Positions 44,945 through 51,957 of a DNA stretch of 51,957 nt are shown piece by piece; position 1 is the stretch's first letter, and every line of letters starts with the position of its first letter. The stretch covers positions 1-51,957 of the forward strand of contig JAOMCC010000004.1 in assembly GCA_028344855.1 (NCBI GenBank), in the 5' to 3' direction. Both the position numbers and the translations under genes were made by a program. The notes under the pieces are model-generated. The model was not told the origin of the DNA. It did not search any database and saw nothing but the letters and a program-made list of their open reading frames with translations. This DNA comes from Nitrosomonadales bacterium (GTDB taxonomy: Bacteria > Pseudomonadota > Gammaproteobacteria > Burkholderiales > Methylophilaceae).

Positions 44945-46021
44945 ATGGAAAATAAAATAGAAAAATTTCTCTTAGAACTGGATCATCCAGAATTAAATCA
45001 AAAGTTTATATCAAAAAAGAATATAAAATTAATCGAGATAAAAAAAGATAGAATAAATTTATCAATAGAATTAAATTTTCCGTATAAAAGTCAAATAAAT
45101 TTGTACGAAACAATGATTAAAGATGAAATAAAAAAAATAACAAATATAAATACTAATTTTGAGTGGTCTACCAAAATTTTAGCCAGGCAAGTTCAAAAAA
45201 GTGTTAATTCAATCAAAGGAATTAAAAATGTTATTGCAATTGCCTCTGGCAAAGGAGGTGTTGGAAAATCATCGACTGCTGCTAATTTAGCTTTGGCATT
45301 ATCTCGTGAGGGAGCTAATGTTGGAATTCTAGATGCAGATATTTATGGGCCAAGTCAACCAAAAATGATGGGTATTGCAAAAAAACCAGATAGTAAAGAT
45401 GGTAAATCAATGGAGCCAATCGTTGTTCATGGTATCCAAGCCATGTCTATTGGCTTTTTAGTGGATCAAGAGACACCGATGGTTTGGCGAGGACCAATGG
45501 TGACTAGCACTTTAGAACAGCTATTAAAAGAAACAAACTGGGATGATTTAGACTATTTAATAATTGATTTACCTCCAGGTACAGGGGATATTCAATTAAC
45601 TCTAGCTCAGAAAATTCCAGTAACTGGTTCAATAATTGTAACTACCCCTCAAGATATCGCACTTCTTGATGCTAGAAGAGGTCTTAAAATGTTTGAAAAA
45701 GTTAATATTCCAATACTTGGTATTGTTGAAAATATGTCAACGCATATTTGTTCGAAATGTGGTCATGAAGAGTTTATTTTTGGTAAAGACGGCGGAGCTA
45801 AAATATGTCAAGATTATAATACTGAGCTTCTTGGCAGCCTTCCACTAGATATAAAGATAAGAGAGAATTTAGATGCAGGTACACCTTCAGTCATTGATAA
45901 TCCAGATAGTGAAATATCATTAATATATAAATCAATTGCAAGAAAAGCTGCATTAAAGATTGCAAACTTATCTGAAGATCATTCCAGTAAATTTCCAAGT
46001 ATTGTTATACAGCAAAGCTAA
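44945..46021 (+). CDS. apbC: Iron-sulfur cluster carrier protein ApbC (Mrp/NBP35 family)
   Basis: A 358-residue P-loop ATPase that carries Fe-S clusters to target proteins. The N-terminal 85 residues are a degenerate MIP18 (DUF59) domain. IASGKGGVGKSSTAANLALA is the deviant Walker A, ILDADIYGPSQP the second ATP-binding motif, LIIDLPPGTGDIQLTLAQ the Walker B region, and ENMSTHICSKCGHEEFIFG supplies the CxxC cluster ligands. It is divergent from metG, with 97 bp between their starts, and ends against the stop of pgl with no gap. Confidence 0.94.
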   Translation: MENKIEKFLLELDHPELNQKFISKKNIKLIEIKKDRINLSIELNFPYKSQINLYETMIKDEIKKITNINTNFEWSTKILARQVQKSVNSIKGIKNVIAIASGKGGVGKSSTAANLALALSREGANVGILDADIYGPSQPKMMGIAKKPDSKDGKSMEPIVVHGIQAMSIGFLVDQETPMVWRGPMVTSTLEQLLKETNWDDLDYLIIDLPPGTGDIQLTLAQKIPVTGSIIVTTPQDIALLDARRGLKMFEKVNIPILGIVENMSTHICSKCGHEEFIFGKDGGAKICQDYNTELLGSLPLDIKIRENLDAGTPSVIDNPDSEISLIYKSIARKAALKIANLSEDHSSKFPSIVIQQS

Positions 46022-46699
46022 TTAACTAACATCAAAGCTCATTACTAAAATTTGATTTTTAGCAGATATTGAGTTTGCAGGTAAGTCTCCACCTTCTTTC
46101 CATTTTCTAAATATATTCAATTTTTTTTTGCCACTAACAAGAAATAAAATATCTTCGGAATTACTTAATCTACTTAAAGTTAATGAAATTCTCTCACTTG
46201 GTGATTTCGGCGAATCTGAAACAGCTATTACTTGCTTATCATTGTCCCATTCTCGATTTGGAAATAAGCTTGCTATATGCCCGTCTTCACCTAATCCAAG
46301 TATAACTAAATCAAAACTTTTATTTACATGCAGTAACTTATCATAAGCTAAAGAACCATCAACGCTTCCTAATTCAGCAGGGATTATAAAAATATTTGAT
46401 CTTGGAATATTTACTTTTGATAACCAAATTGATTCAGCTACAAAGCTATTTCTTTCTGGATGATCTAAAGGAAAACATCTTTCATCACCAAAAAAAATAA
46501 GCCATTTAGTAAAATCAATTTTTTTATTGGCTAATAGCTTGTAAATATTTACTGGTGTAGCTCCTCCTGAAAGCACTATAGAAAAAATACCTCTTTCTTT
46601 AATTGCGTTTTCAGCTCTCTCAAGAATAAATTCAACAGCATTATTATCTAATTCTTTTTGAGAATTAAAAGACAAAAAAACCGTATTTTTTTTAAACAT
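46022..46699 (-). CDS. pgl: 6-phosphogluconolactonase
   Basis: A 225-residue DevB-type lactonase hydrolysing 6-phosphogluconolactone, between the zwf and gnd steps. VLSGGATPVNIYKLL, FFGDERCFPLDHPERNSF and VILGLGEDGHIASLFPN are the three conserved motifs. It is divergent from gnd-zwf, with 143 bp between, and together they complete the oxidative pentose phosphate branch, which in RuMP methylotrophs oxidises formaldehyde-derived carbon. Confidence 0.93.
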   Translation of the reverse strand: MFKKNTVFLSFNSQKELDNNAVEFILERAENAIKERGIFSIVLSGGATPVNIYKLLANKKIDFTKWLIFFGDERCFPLDHPERNSFVAESIWLSKVNIPRSNIFIIPAELGSVDGSLAYDKLLHVNKSFDLVILGLGEDGHIASLFPNREWDNDKQVIAVSDSPKSPSERISLTLSRLSNSEDILFLVSGKKKLNIFRKWKEGGDLPANSISAKNQILVMSFDVS

Positions 46700-46762
46700 A
46701 AATTCTTTCTTAATAAATTTTTATTATTATATTAAACATAAGTATAAGTGAATCAAGGTATT

Positions 46763-46771
46763 TGCTATAAT
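46763..46771 (+). promoter_or_regulatory. Extended -10 promoter of gnd-zwf
   Basis: TGCTATAAT is a perfect extended -10 element (TGnTATAAT). No good -35 is seen 17 bp upstream, as is usual for extended -10 promoters. The start would be near 46778, giving a leader of about 65 bases that ends with an AAGGA ribosome-binding site before the gnd ATG. Confidence 0.7.
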
Positions 46772-46842
46772 GCACGCATCATAACTCAAAAAAAAATAAT
46801 CCAAAAGATTATCAGATATTAAACCTCAAAAAAGGAAAAAAT

Positions 46843-47757
46843 ATGAAAATTGCGATGCTTGGACTAGGAAAGATGGGTGGTAATATGGCAGCCCGACTAA
46901 TTAGAAATGGTCATGAAGTAGTTGGGTATGATACCAGCCAAGAAGTTATAGCTAAACTTGAAAAAACAGAAAAATTGATTCCTTCTATATCAGTTAAGGA
47001 GGCCATATCAAAATTAGAGGGTCAAAAAATAGTATGGATGATGCTACCTGCTGGGGAAATTACAAAAAAACAAATTGCTGACCTAATTCCTCTTCTTAAC
47101 AAAGACGATATTATAGTTGACGGTGGTAATTCAAATTTTAAACAAAGCGTTAAAATGGGAAGTATGCTTGAAGAATACGATATAGGTTTTATGGATTGTG
47201 GAACTTCTGGAGGAGTTTGGGGTTTAGATAACGGATATTGTTTAATGGTCGGTGCATCACTAGAAGTAGCTAAAGCCGTTGAACCTATCCTAAGAGCATT
47301 GGCTCCCACCCCACAAACTGGATGGCTCCATGTTGGGCCTATTGGTTCAGGACATTTTACTAAAATGATTCATAATGGAATTGAATATGGAATGATGGAA
47401 TCGTTTGCTGAGGGCCTTGAACTATTAAAAGGAAGAGAAGAATATGGAATTAATATAGCCGATGTAACTGAGTTATGGAGACATGGGTCAGTTGTGAGAA
47501 GTTGGTTATTAGATTTAACAGCTGAAGCACTAAAAGGAGATCAAGATTTAGAAAAAATTGAGCCATTTGTCGCCGACTCTGGTGAGGGAAGATGGACGGC
47601 TGTTGAAGCAATTGAACAAGGTATACCTGCTCCAGTTTTAACCCAGGCACTTCAGGTAAGATTTAGAAGTCAAGAAAAATCTAAGGGATATGGTTATAAA
47701 ATACTTTCTATTATGAGAAATGCATTCGGTGGGCACGTTATGAAAAAAAAAGGGTAA
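46843..47757 (+). CDS. gnd: 6-phosphogluconate dehydrogenase, decarboxylating, short form
   Basis: A 304-residue 6PGDH converting 6-phosphogluconate to ribulose 5-phosphate and CO2. IAMLGLGKMGGNMAARLI (3-20) is the cofactor loop, VGYDTS follows with an Asp at the end of strand 2, suggesting NAD+ over NADP+. DGGNSNFK, CGTSGGVWGLDNGY and HFTKMIHNGIEYGMM are substrate and catalytic motifs. At 304 residues it belongs to the short GndA/YqeC class rather than the 470-residue E. coli type. It is followed by zwf after 8 bp. Confidence 0.94.
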   Translation: MKIAMLGLGKMGGNMAARLIRNGHEVVGYDTSQEVIAKLEKTEKLIPSISVKEAISKLEGQKIVWMMLPAGEITKKQIADLIPLLNKDDIIVDGGNSNFKQSVKMGSMLEEYDIGFMDCGTSGGVWGLDNGYCLMVGASLEVAKAVEPILRALAPTPQTGWLHVGPIGSGHFTKMIHNGIEYGMMESFAEGLELLKGREEYGINIADVTELWRHGSVVRSWLLDLTAEALKGDQDLEKIEPFVADSGEGRWTAVEAIEQGIPAPVLTQALQVRFRSQEKSKGYGYKILSIMRNAFGGHVMKKKG

Positions 47758-47765
47758 CTTAATAA

Positions 47766-49220
47766 ATGACTAATAACTCAACTTTAGTTTTATTTGGAGC
47801 AAGAGGTAATTTGTCTCGTATCAAACTAATACCTGGACTATTTCATCTTGAGGAATCAGGAAAACTATCTAATGAAATGAAAATTGTATCGGTTGGAAGA
47901 CAAAATATATCCCAAGATGAATGGGAAAATGAAATAAAAGATATGCTAGAAAAAAAATTTGAAGGAAAATATGATTTAGAAGTTTTTGACCGCTTTATAA
48001 AAAAAAATATTTACCATGCAACATTGCCTGATGACCCAAATGCATTTAAAAATTTTGCAAAATTACTTCATGATGATAGGCGATTTCCTAAAAACTTTGC
48101 ATTCTTCTTATCAGTAAGGCCTTCTGATTTTGCAAAAATTATTGGTCAATTAGCTGAAGAAAATTTATTAAATGATGATGAATATTGGAGACGGGTACTT
48201 ATAGAGAAACCTTTTGGTACTGATTTAAAAAGTGCTATTGAGTTACAAAAATCAATTTCTAAACATCTCAATGAAAAACAAATATATAGAATAGATCATT
48301 ACTTAGGAAAATCTGCTTTACAAAATATTTTATGGACTCGTTTTACTAATAGCATTCTTGAACCAATTTGGAATAAAAATTATATAGATCATATACAAAT
48401 CACTAATCATGAAACTCTAGGTGTTGGAGAAAGAACACAATTTTATGATGCAACAGGTGCTTTGAGAGATATGACACAAAGTCATTTATTGCAAATGCTA
48501 GCATTAACAACAATGGAAAAACCAAAATCATTCTCACCTGATGATATAAGAACTGAAAAAATTAAATTACTTAAATCTATTAAATCCATTCCGATAAATG
48601 AAATTAATAAGCATGCTTTTAGAGGGCAATATAAATCAGGAGTTATAGAAAAAGAAGGTCATGTAAAGGGGTATCTTGAAGAGCTAGAAAATACTAAAAG
48701 TATCGTAGAAACTTATGCTGCAATTCGGCTATATATAGATAACCCAAGATGGAAAAACATTCCTGTATACCTTCGAACAGCTAAAAGATTAAGTCAAAGT
48801 GGAACATTTATTTCAATTAAATTTAAAAATAATCAAACAGAAAAAAAATTAAATTCTAATAATTGGTTAGTATTCAGTATTCAGCCAAAAGAAAGCACAT
48901 ATTTTGAGATTCAAACAAAAATTCCTGGTTTAAATGAATCTGATCTAAGAACTACAAAACTTGAAGGAATAAATAGGCTTGATCATGATGAAAAAATTGA
49001 TGCATATGAAACTTTAATGCTCGACTTACTTGAAGGAAATCAATCAAGATTTCTTCATATTGATGAAGTTAAAGCAGCATGGTCATTAATCGACCCTATA
49101 ATAAAATATTGGTCAGAAAATAAAGAAAAAGTTCATCAATATACTGCTGGAACAAGTGACCCTAAGGAATCAGAAATTATATTTGAAAATAAAAATCAAT
49201 TTTGGCGAGAAGAAAACTAA
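47766..49220 (+). CDS. zwf: Glucose-6-phosphate 1-dehydrogenase
   Basis: A 484-residue NADP-linked enzyme. [21 protein letters not shown] is the nucleotide-binding end (with the usual GASGDLxxRKL altered to [11 protein letters not shown]), [15 protein letters not shown] carries the EKPFG signature and [14 protein letters not shown] the catalytic RIDHYLGK with its His. The change in the first motif (Asp to Asn, Lys shifted) is unusual but the fold is clear. The stop overlaps the dcd start by one base (TAATG). With pgl and gnd it forms the oxidative pentose phosphate / dissimilatory RuMP set. Confidence 0.94.
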   Translation: MTNNSTLVLFGARGNLSRIKLIPGLFHLEESGKLSNEMKIVSVGRQNISQDEWENEIKDMLEKKFEGKYDLEVFDRFIKKNIYHATLPDDPNAFKNFAKLLHDDRRFPKNFAFFLSVRPSDFAKIIGQLAEENLLNDDEYWRRVLIEKPFGTDLKSAIELQKSISKHLNEKQIYRIDHYLGKSALQNILWTRFTNSILEPIWNKNYIDHIQITNHETLGVGERTQFYDATGALRDMTQSHLLQMLALTTMEKPKSFSPDDIRTEKIKLLKSIKSIPINEINKHAFRGQYKSGVIEKEGHVKGYLEELENTKSIVETYAAIRLYIDNPRWKNIPVYLRTAKRLSQSGTFISIKFKNNQTEKKLNSNNWLVFSIQPKESTYFEIQTKIPGLNESDLRTTKLEGINRLDHDEKIDAYETLMLDLLEGNQSRFLHIDEVKAAWSLIDPIIKYWSENKEKVHQYTAGTSDPKESEIIFENKNQFWREEN

Positions 49221-49786
49221 TGACAATAAAATCAGATAAATGGATTAAAAAAATGGCTGAAGAAAATCAAATGATTAGCCCTTTCGAGCCAAAAATGATT
49301 CGTGAAAAAGAAGGTGAAAAAATAGTTTCTTATGGTACTTCAAGTTACGGATATGATATTAGGTGCGCTCCTGAATTTAGAGTATTTACAAACATAAACA
49401 ATACTATTGTTGACCCTAAATCTTTTGACCCGAACTCTTTTGTAGAATTTAATGGAGATTATTGCATAATTCCTCCAAACTCATTCGCCTTGGCGAGAAC
49501 AGTAGAATTTTTCAAAATCCCAAGGAATGTTCTAACAATTTGTGTAGGCAAATCAACATATGCTCGGTGTGGCATCATTGTTAATGTAACTCCATTTGAA
49601 CCTGAATGGGAAGGTTATGTCACTCTAGAATTTAGCAATACAACTCCACTTCCAGCAAAAATTTATGCTGGAGAAGGATGCGCGCAAGTTCTATTCTTTG
49701 AGTCTGATGAATCATGCGATACATCTTATAAAGATCGAGGTGGAAAATATCAAGGCCAAAGCGGTGTTACTTTACCAAAGATTTAA
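49220..49786 (+). CDS. dcd: dCTP deaminase
   Basis: A 188-residue trimeric deaminase converting dCTP to dUTP for thymidylate synthesis. [25 protein letters not shown] and [20 protein letters not shown] are family motifs; the catalytic Glu lies in [14 protein letters not shown] at 49220 shares a base with the zwf stop; six further upstream codons do not fit the family. The product is used by thyA nearby at 50.7-51.5 kb. Confidence 0.96.
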   Translation: MTIKSDKWIKKMAEENQMISPFEPKMIREKEGEKIVSYGTSSYGYDIRCAPEFRVFTNINNTIVDPKSFDPNSFVEFNGDYCIIPPNSFALARTVEFFKIPRNVLTICVGKSTYARCGIIVNVTPFEPEWEGYVTLEFSNTTPLPAKIYAGEGCAQVLFFESDESCDTSYKDRGGKYQGQSGVTLPKI

Positions 49787-49843
49787 TACCAAAAATTCTT
49801 ATAAAAAGTTTAAAAATTTATCTTATTTTTAGGAGCTGCTGAT

Positions 49844-50203
49844 TTGGAATACTGGGGATATCATTTAATAATGGATTGTAAAAATGGCGATTTGGAAAAA
49901 GTTAAATCGCCTAAACATATTAAAGATTTTGTAAAAGAACTAATTAAAGAAATTAATATGATTGCATTTGGCGAACCGAAGCTTCATCATTTTGCAACTC
50001 ACAATAAAGATGCTGCTGGATACAGCCTTGTACAATTAATCGAAACCTCTTCAATAACTGGTCATTTTGTAGATAAAAATGGTGATTGTTATATTGATAT
50101 TTTTAGCTGTAAGGATTTCGATGTTGAAGTTGCTAAAAAAGTAGTAAATAAATTTTTCTCACCAAAACAAATAAAAATAACATATCTTAATAGACAGGCT
50201 TAA
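49844..50203 (+). CDS. S-adenosylmethionine decarboxylase-like (SpeD family) proenzyme
   Basis: A 119-residue homologue of the small pyruvoyl-dependent AdoMet decarboxylases, which self-cleave at a serine. The N-terminus GYHLIMDCKNGDL matches GxHLxxD, and ETSSITGHFVDKNGDCYIDI lines up with the ESHxxxH cleavage region: Ser69 or Ser70 as the pyruvoyl precursor, His74 and Cys89 (FSCKDFD) for processing and catalysis. The usual Glu before the serine is Thr. Start is TTG at 49844 with AGGAG 8 bp upstream; an ATG at 49871 would remove the conserved N-terminus. No spermidine synthase is in the window, and some SpeD relatives decarboxylate ornithine or arginine, so the substrate is open. Confidence 0.75.
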   Translation: MEYWGYHLIMDCKNGDLEKVKSPKHIKDFVKELIKEINMIAFGEPKLHHFATHNKDAAGYSLVQLIETSSITGHFVDKNGDCYIDIFSCKDFDVEVAKKVVNKFFSPKQIKITYLNRQA

Positions 50204-50220
50204 ATAAAAAATAAACATAT

Positions 50221-50703
50221 CTATTTTCTTTCATACTTCAAAAAAGAAAATTTTATTTTTTTTTCTGATATTAAATCTTCTCTACCAACCTCTTTCCATT
50301 CATTTTGATCGTAATGAGGAAAGAATGCATCCCCATCAAAATCATCATCAACCCTTGTAATATACAAATTTGTAGCTAAAGGCAGTGCTGATTTATATAT
50401 TTGTTCACCGCCAATGATAAAAATTTTGTTTGGTATCTTAACCATCGAAATCGCTTCACTCAATGAATTTACAACTACTGCCCCACTAATTCTTAAAGAA
50501 GTATTTCTAGTAATTACTATATTTTGCCTATCTTTTAATGGCTTACCAATTGAATCAAAAGTTTTTCTCCCCATGATAACAGTATGATTTAAAGTTGTTT
50601 TTTTGAAATTTTTAAGATCCTCTGATAGATACCAAGGTAATTCATTGTTAAAACCAATTACAGAATTATTTGACATTGCAACAATGATTGATATTTTCAT
50701 CAT
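50221..50703 (-). CDS. folA: Dihydrofolate reductase
   Basis: A 160-residue DHFR that regenerates tetrahydrofolate used by thymidylate synthase. ISIIVAMSNNSVIGFNNELPW opens the fold, with NELPWYLSEDLKNFK holding the catalytic acidic residue, TVIMGRKTFDSIGKPL the cofactor site and IFIIGGEQIYKSAL the second glycine motif. ATG at 50703 overlaps the thyA stop by one base; a second ATG follows immediately. It is convergent with the SpeD-like gene, 17 bp apart. Confidence 0.95.
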   Translation of the reverse strand: MMKISIIVAMSNNSVIGFNNELPWYLSEDLKNFKKTTLNHTVIMGRKTFDSIGKPLKDRQNIVITRNTSLRISGAVVVNSLSEAISMVKIPNKIFIIGGEQIYKSALPLATNLYITRVDDDFDGDAFFPHYDQNEWKEVGREDLISEKKIKFSFLKYERK

Positions 50704-51497
50704 TAAACTGCAATAGGAGCTTTTATCGAAGGATCAGGATCGTAATTAATTAATTCAAAATCATCATACTTAAATTGAAAAATATCTGTTATTGAAGAAT
50801 TAATATTCATTATTGGTAAACTTTTAGGTTTTCTTTTAAGTTGTTCATTCACTTGATCAATATGATTCAAATATATATGTGAATCACCTAAAGTATGAAC
50901 AAAATCTTTACATTCTAAATTACATACCTGAGCAATCATTTTTGTTAAAAGTGCATATGAGGCAATGTTGAATGGCACGCCTAAAAAAACATCTGCACTT
51001 CTTTGGTATAGCTGACATGATAATTTATTATTAGCAACATAAAATTGAAAAAAAGCATGACATGGCGGTAATTTCATATTATCAATTTCAGCTACATTCC
51101 AAGCAGAAACAATCAATCTTCTTGAATGAGGGTTATTTTTTATTTGATCTATTAAATTTTTAATTTGATCAATTGATTTACCGCTGGAAGAAGGCCAACT
51201 TCTCCACTGTGAACCATAAACAGGACCTAAATCTCCATTTTCATCAGCCCATTCGTCCCATATAGATACACCATTTTCTTTTAAATATTTTATATTAGTA
51301 TCTCCTGTAAGAAACCATAACAATTCGTGAATCACTGATTTTAGATGTACTTTTTTTGTAGTTAATAAAGGGAAGCCTTGTTCTAAATCAAACCTCATTT
51401 GATAACCAAACGTTGATAAAGTCCCTGTGCCAGTTCGATCCGTTTTTTTTATCCCGTTATCTTTTATATGGCTTAAGAGATCTAAATATTGTTTCAT
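50703..51497 (-). CDS. thyA: Thymidylate synthase
   Basis: A 264-residue enzyme methylating dUMP with methylene-tetrahydrofolate. [19 protein letters not shown] is the N-terminal folate/phosphate region, [14 protein letters not shown] carries the catalytic Cys, [20 protein letters not shown] and [11 protein letters not shown] are invariant. The length equals that of the E. coli enzyme. It is coupled with folA and follows thrC by 1 bp. Confidence 0.97.
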   Translation of the reverse strand: MKQYLDLLSHIKDNGIKKTDRTGTGTLSTFGYQMRFDLEQGFPLLTTKKVHLKSVIHELLWFLTGDTNIKYLKENGVSIWDEWADENGDLGPVYGSQWRSWPSSSGKSIDQIKNLIDQIKNNPHSRRLIVSAWNVAEIDNMKLPPCHAFFQFYVANNKLSCQLYQRSADVFLGVPFNIASYALLTKMIAQVCNLECKDFVHTLGDSHIYLNHIDQVNEQLKRKPKSLPIMNINSSITDIFQFKYDDFELINYDPDPSIKAPIAV

Positions 51498-51498
51498 T

Positions 51499-51957
51499 TT
51501 ATCGTTTTGCCAGAATAAAATCTTTAACTAATGAAGTCTCATTTTCAAAAATTTCAAATATCTGGTCAATTTTTTCTAAATTAATTAATGATTCAGGTCT
51601 AGGAGGCTTCTTACCAATTGCCTCTAGAACAGTTCTTTCAAACTTGGTTGGTAATGCAGTTTCTAAAACTAGCATTGGAGTATCTTTTGATAAATGGTCA
51701 AGAGATGCTTTAACACCATCTGCAGTATGAGTGTCAATAATTACATCATATTCGTCATAAAACTGTTTAATCAACTTAATTCTATTATCATGCTTACTTG
51801 AAGAAGAAATAAAGCCAAACACTGAAATTAAATCCACGTTTTTCTTATCAAGTTGGAAAGAACCACCATTATCTATTTGATCCCAATAACCATTTAAGGT
51901 GGAACTATCTCTATCTAATAAATCAAAAATAAATCTCTCAAAATTAGATGCTTTTGA
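51499..51957 (-). CDS. thrC: Threonine synthase, C-terminal part (continues past window edge)
   Basis: The open frame continues to the right edge without a stop; only the last 152 codons are seen. [33 protein letters not shown] and [17 protein letters not shown] are C-terminal signatures of PLP-dependent threonine synthase of the long (about 470-residue) type, which converts O-phosphohomoserine to threonine. The part beginning at GTG 51837 is not a start but an internal codon. The PLP lysine is outside the window. Confidence 0.93.
   Translation of the reverse strand, partial: SKASNFERFIFDLLDRDSSTLNGYWDQIDNGGSFQLDKKNVDLISVFGFISSSSKHDNRIKLIKQFYDEYDVIIDTHTADGVKASLDHLSKDTPMLVLETALPTKFERTVLEAIGKKPPRPESLINLEKIDQIFEIFENETSLVKDFILAKR

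Noticed and set aside
51499-51837. Separate 112-residue gene starting at GTG 51837
   Set aside because: The frame continues upstream to the window edge and encodes conserved threonine synthase sequence, so 51837 is an internal codon.
1-51957. tRNA, rRNA, insertion sequences, integrase or attachment sites at the island borders
   Set aside because: I looked for these at the 31-36 kb border and elsewhere and saw none; the island's origin by transfer therefore remains only a guess.

Overview
This window looks like chromosome from a streamlined, very AT-rich betaproteobacterium, most likely of the order Methylophilales (OM43 / Candidatus Methylopumilus type). The evidence is indirect. The core gene order tyrA-aroA-cmk-rpsA-ihfB-lapB-pyrF is proteobacterial. 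The pgl/gnd/zwf trio sits beside metG, apbC and dcd, which fits a methylotroph using the dissimilatory ribulose-monophosphate cycle. Genes overlap or abut almost everywhere. I saw no rRNA, tRNA, CRISPR array, insertion sequence or phage gene.

Left part (1-31.3 kb), surface-glycan island, all minus strand. A sigma70-like promoter (31256-31284) is followed at the presumed start site by a tandem palindromic operator (31215-31248), then by an ops/JUMPStart-like element (31139-31149, GGCGGTAGCGT) touching the start of a MarR-type EPS regulator. From there 32 genes run leftward to the window edge with no gap above 39 bp. In transcription order they are: the regulator; a GDP-3,6-dideoxyhexose (colitose-type) module (manC, gmd, GDP-fucose/colitose synthase, colD); a modification module (methyltransferase, Gfo/Idh oxidoreductase, C-methyltransferase, cupin); two glycosyltransferases; a PglK/MsbA-like flippase; a complete CMP-legionaminic acid pathway of the GDP-GlcNAc type (legB, legC, legH, legI, legG, ptmE, legF, with ptmF- and ptmA-like genes); an acetamidino-forming set (PseA/PtmG-type amidotransferase with HisF- and HisH-like partners); a UDP-xylose synthase; further methyltransferases, oxidoreductases and glycosyltransferases. 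The last gene is cut by the window edge.

Middle (31.3-35.3 kb). gmhA-rfbB-rfbD-rfbA-rfbC, also minus strand, supplies sedoheptulose-7-P isomerase and dTDP-L-rhamnose. It reads into the promoter region of the large operon. A small YdcH-like gene (35396-35554) with a strong hairpin terminator marks the end of the island.

Right part (35.7-52 kb), core genome: bpt, tyrA, aroA, cmk, rpsA, ihfB, lapB, pyrF on plus; metG on minus; apbC/mrp on plus; pgl on minus; gnd, zwf, dcd, and a SpeD-like gene on plus; folA, thyA and the 3' end of thrC on minus. Three convergent pairs meet with 0-17 bp between stop codons.

The most interesting content is (i) the predicted RfaH-type ops antitermination site plus operator in front of a >31 kb operon, and (ii) the combination of an acetamidino-legionaminic acid pathway with a colitose-type pathway and extra C-methyl/oxidoreductase genes, which together predict an unusual, possibly undescribed surface glycan in a minimal-genome bacterium. 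All functions are inferred from sequence motifs and gene context; no searches were run.
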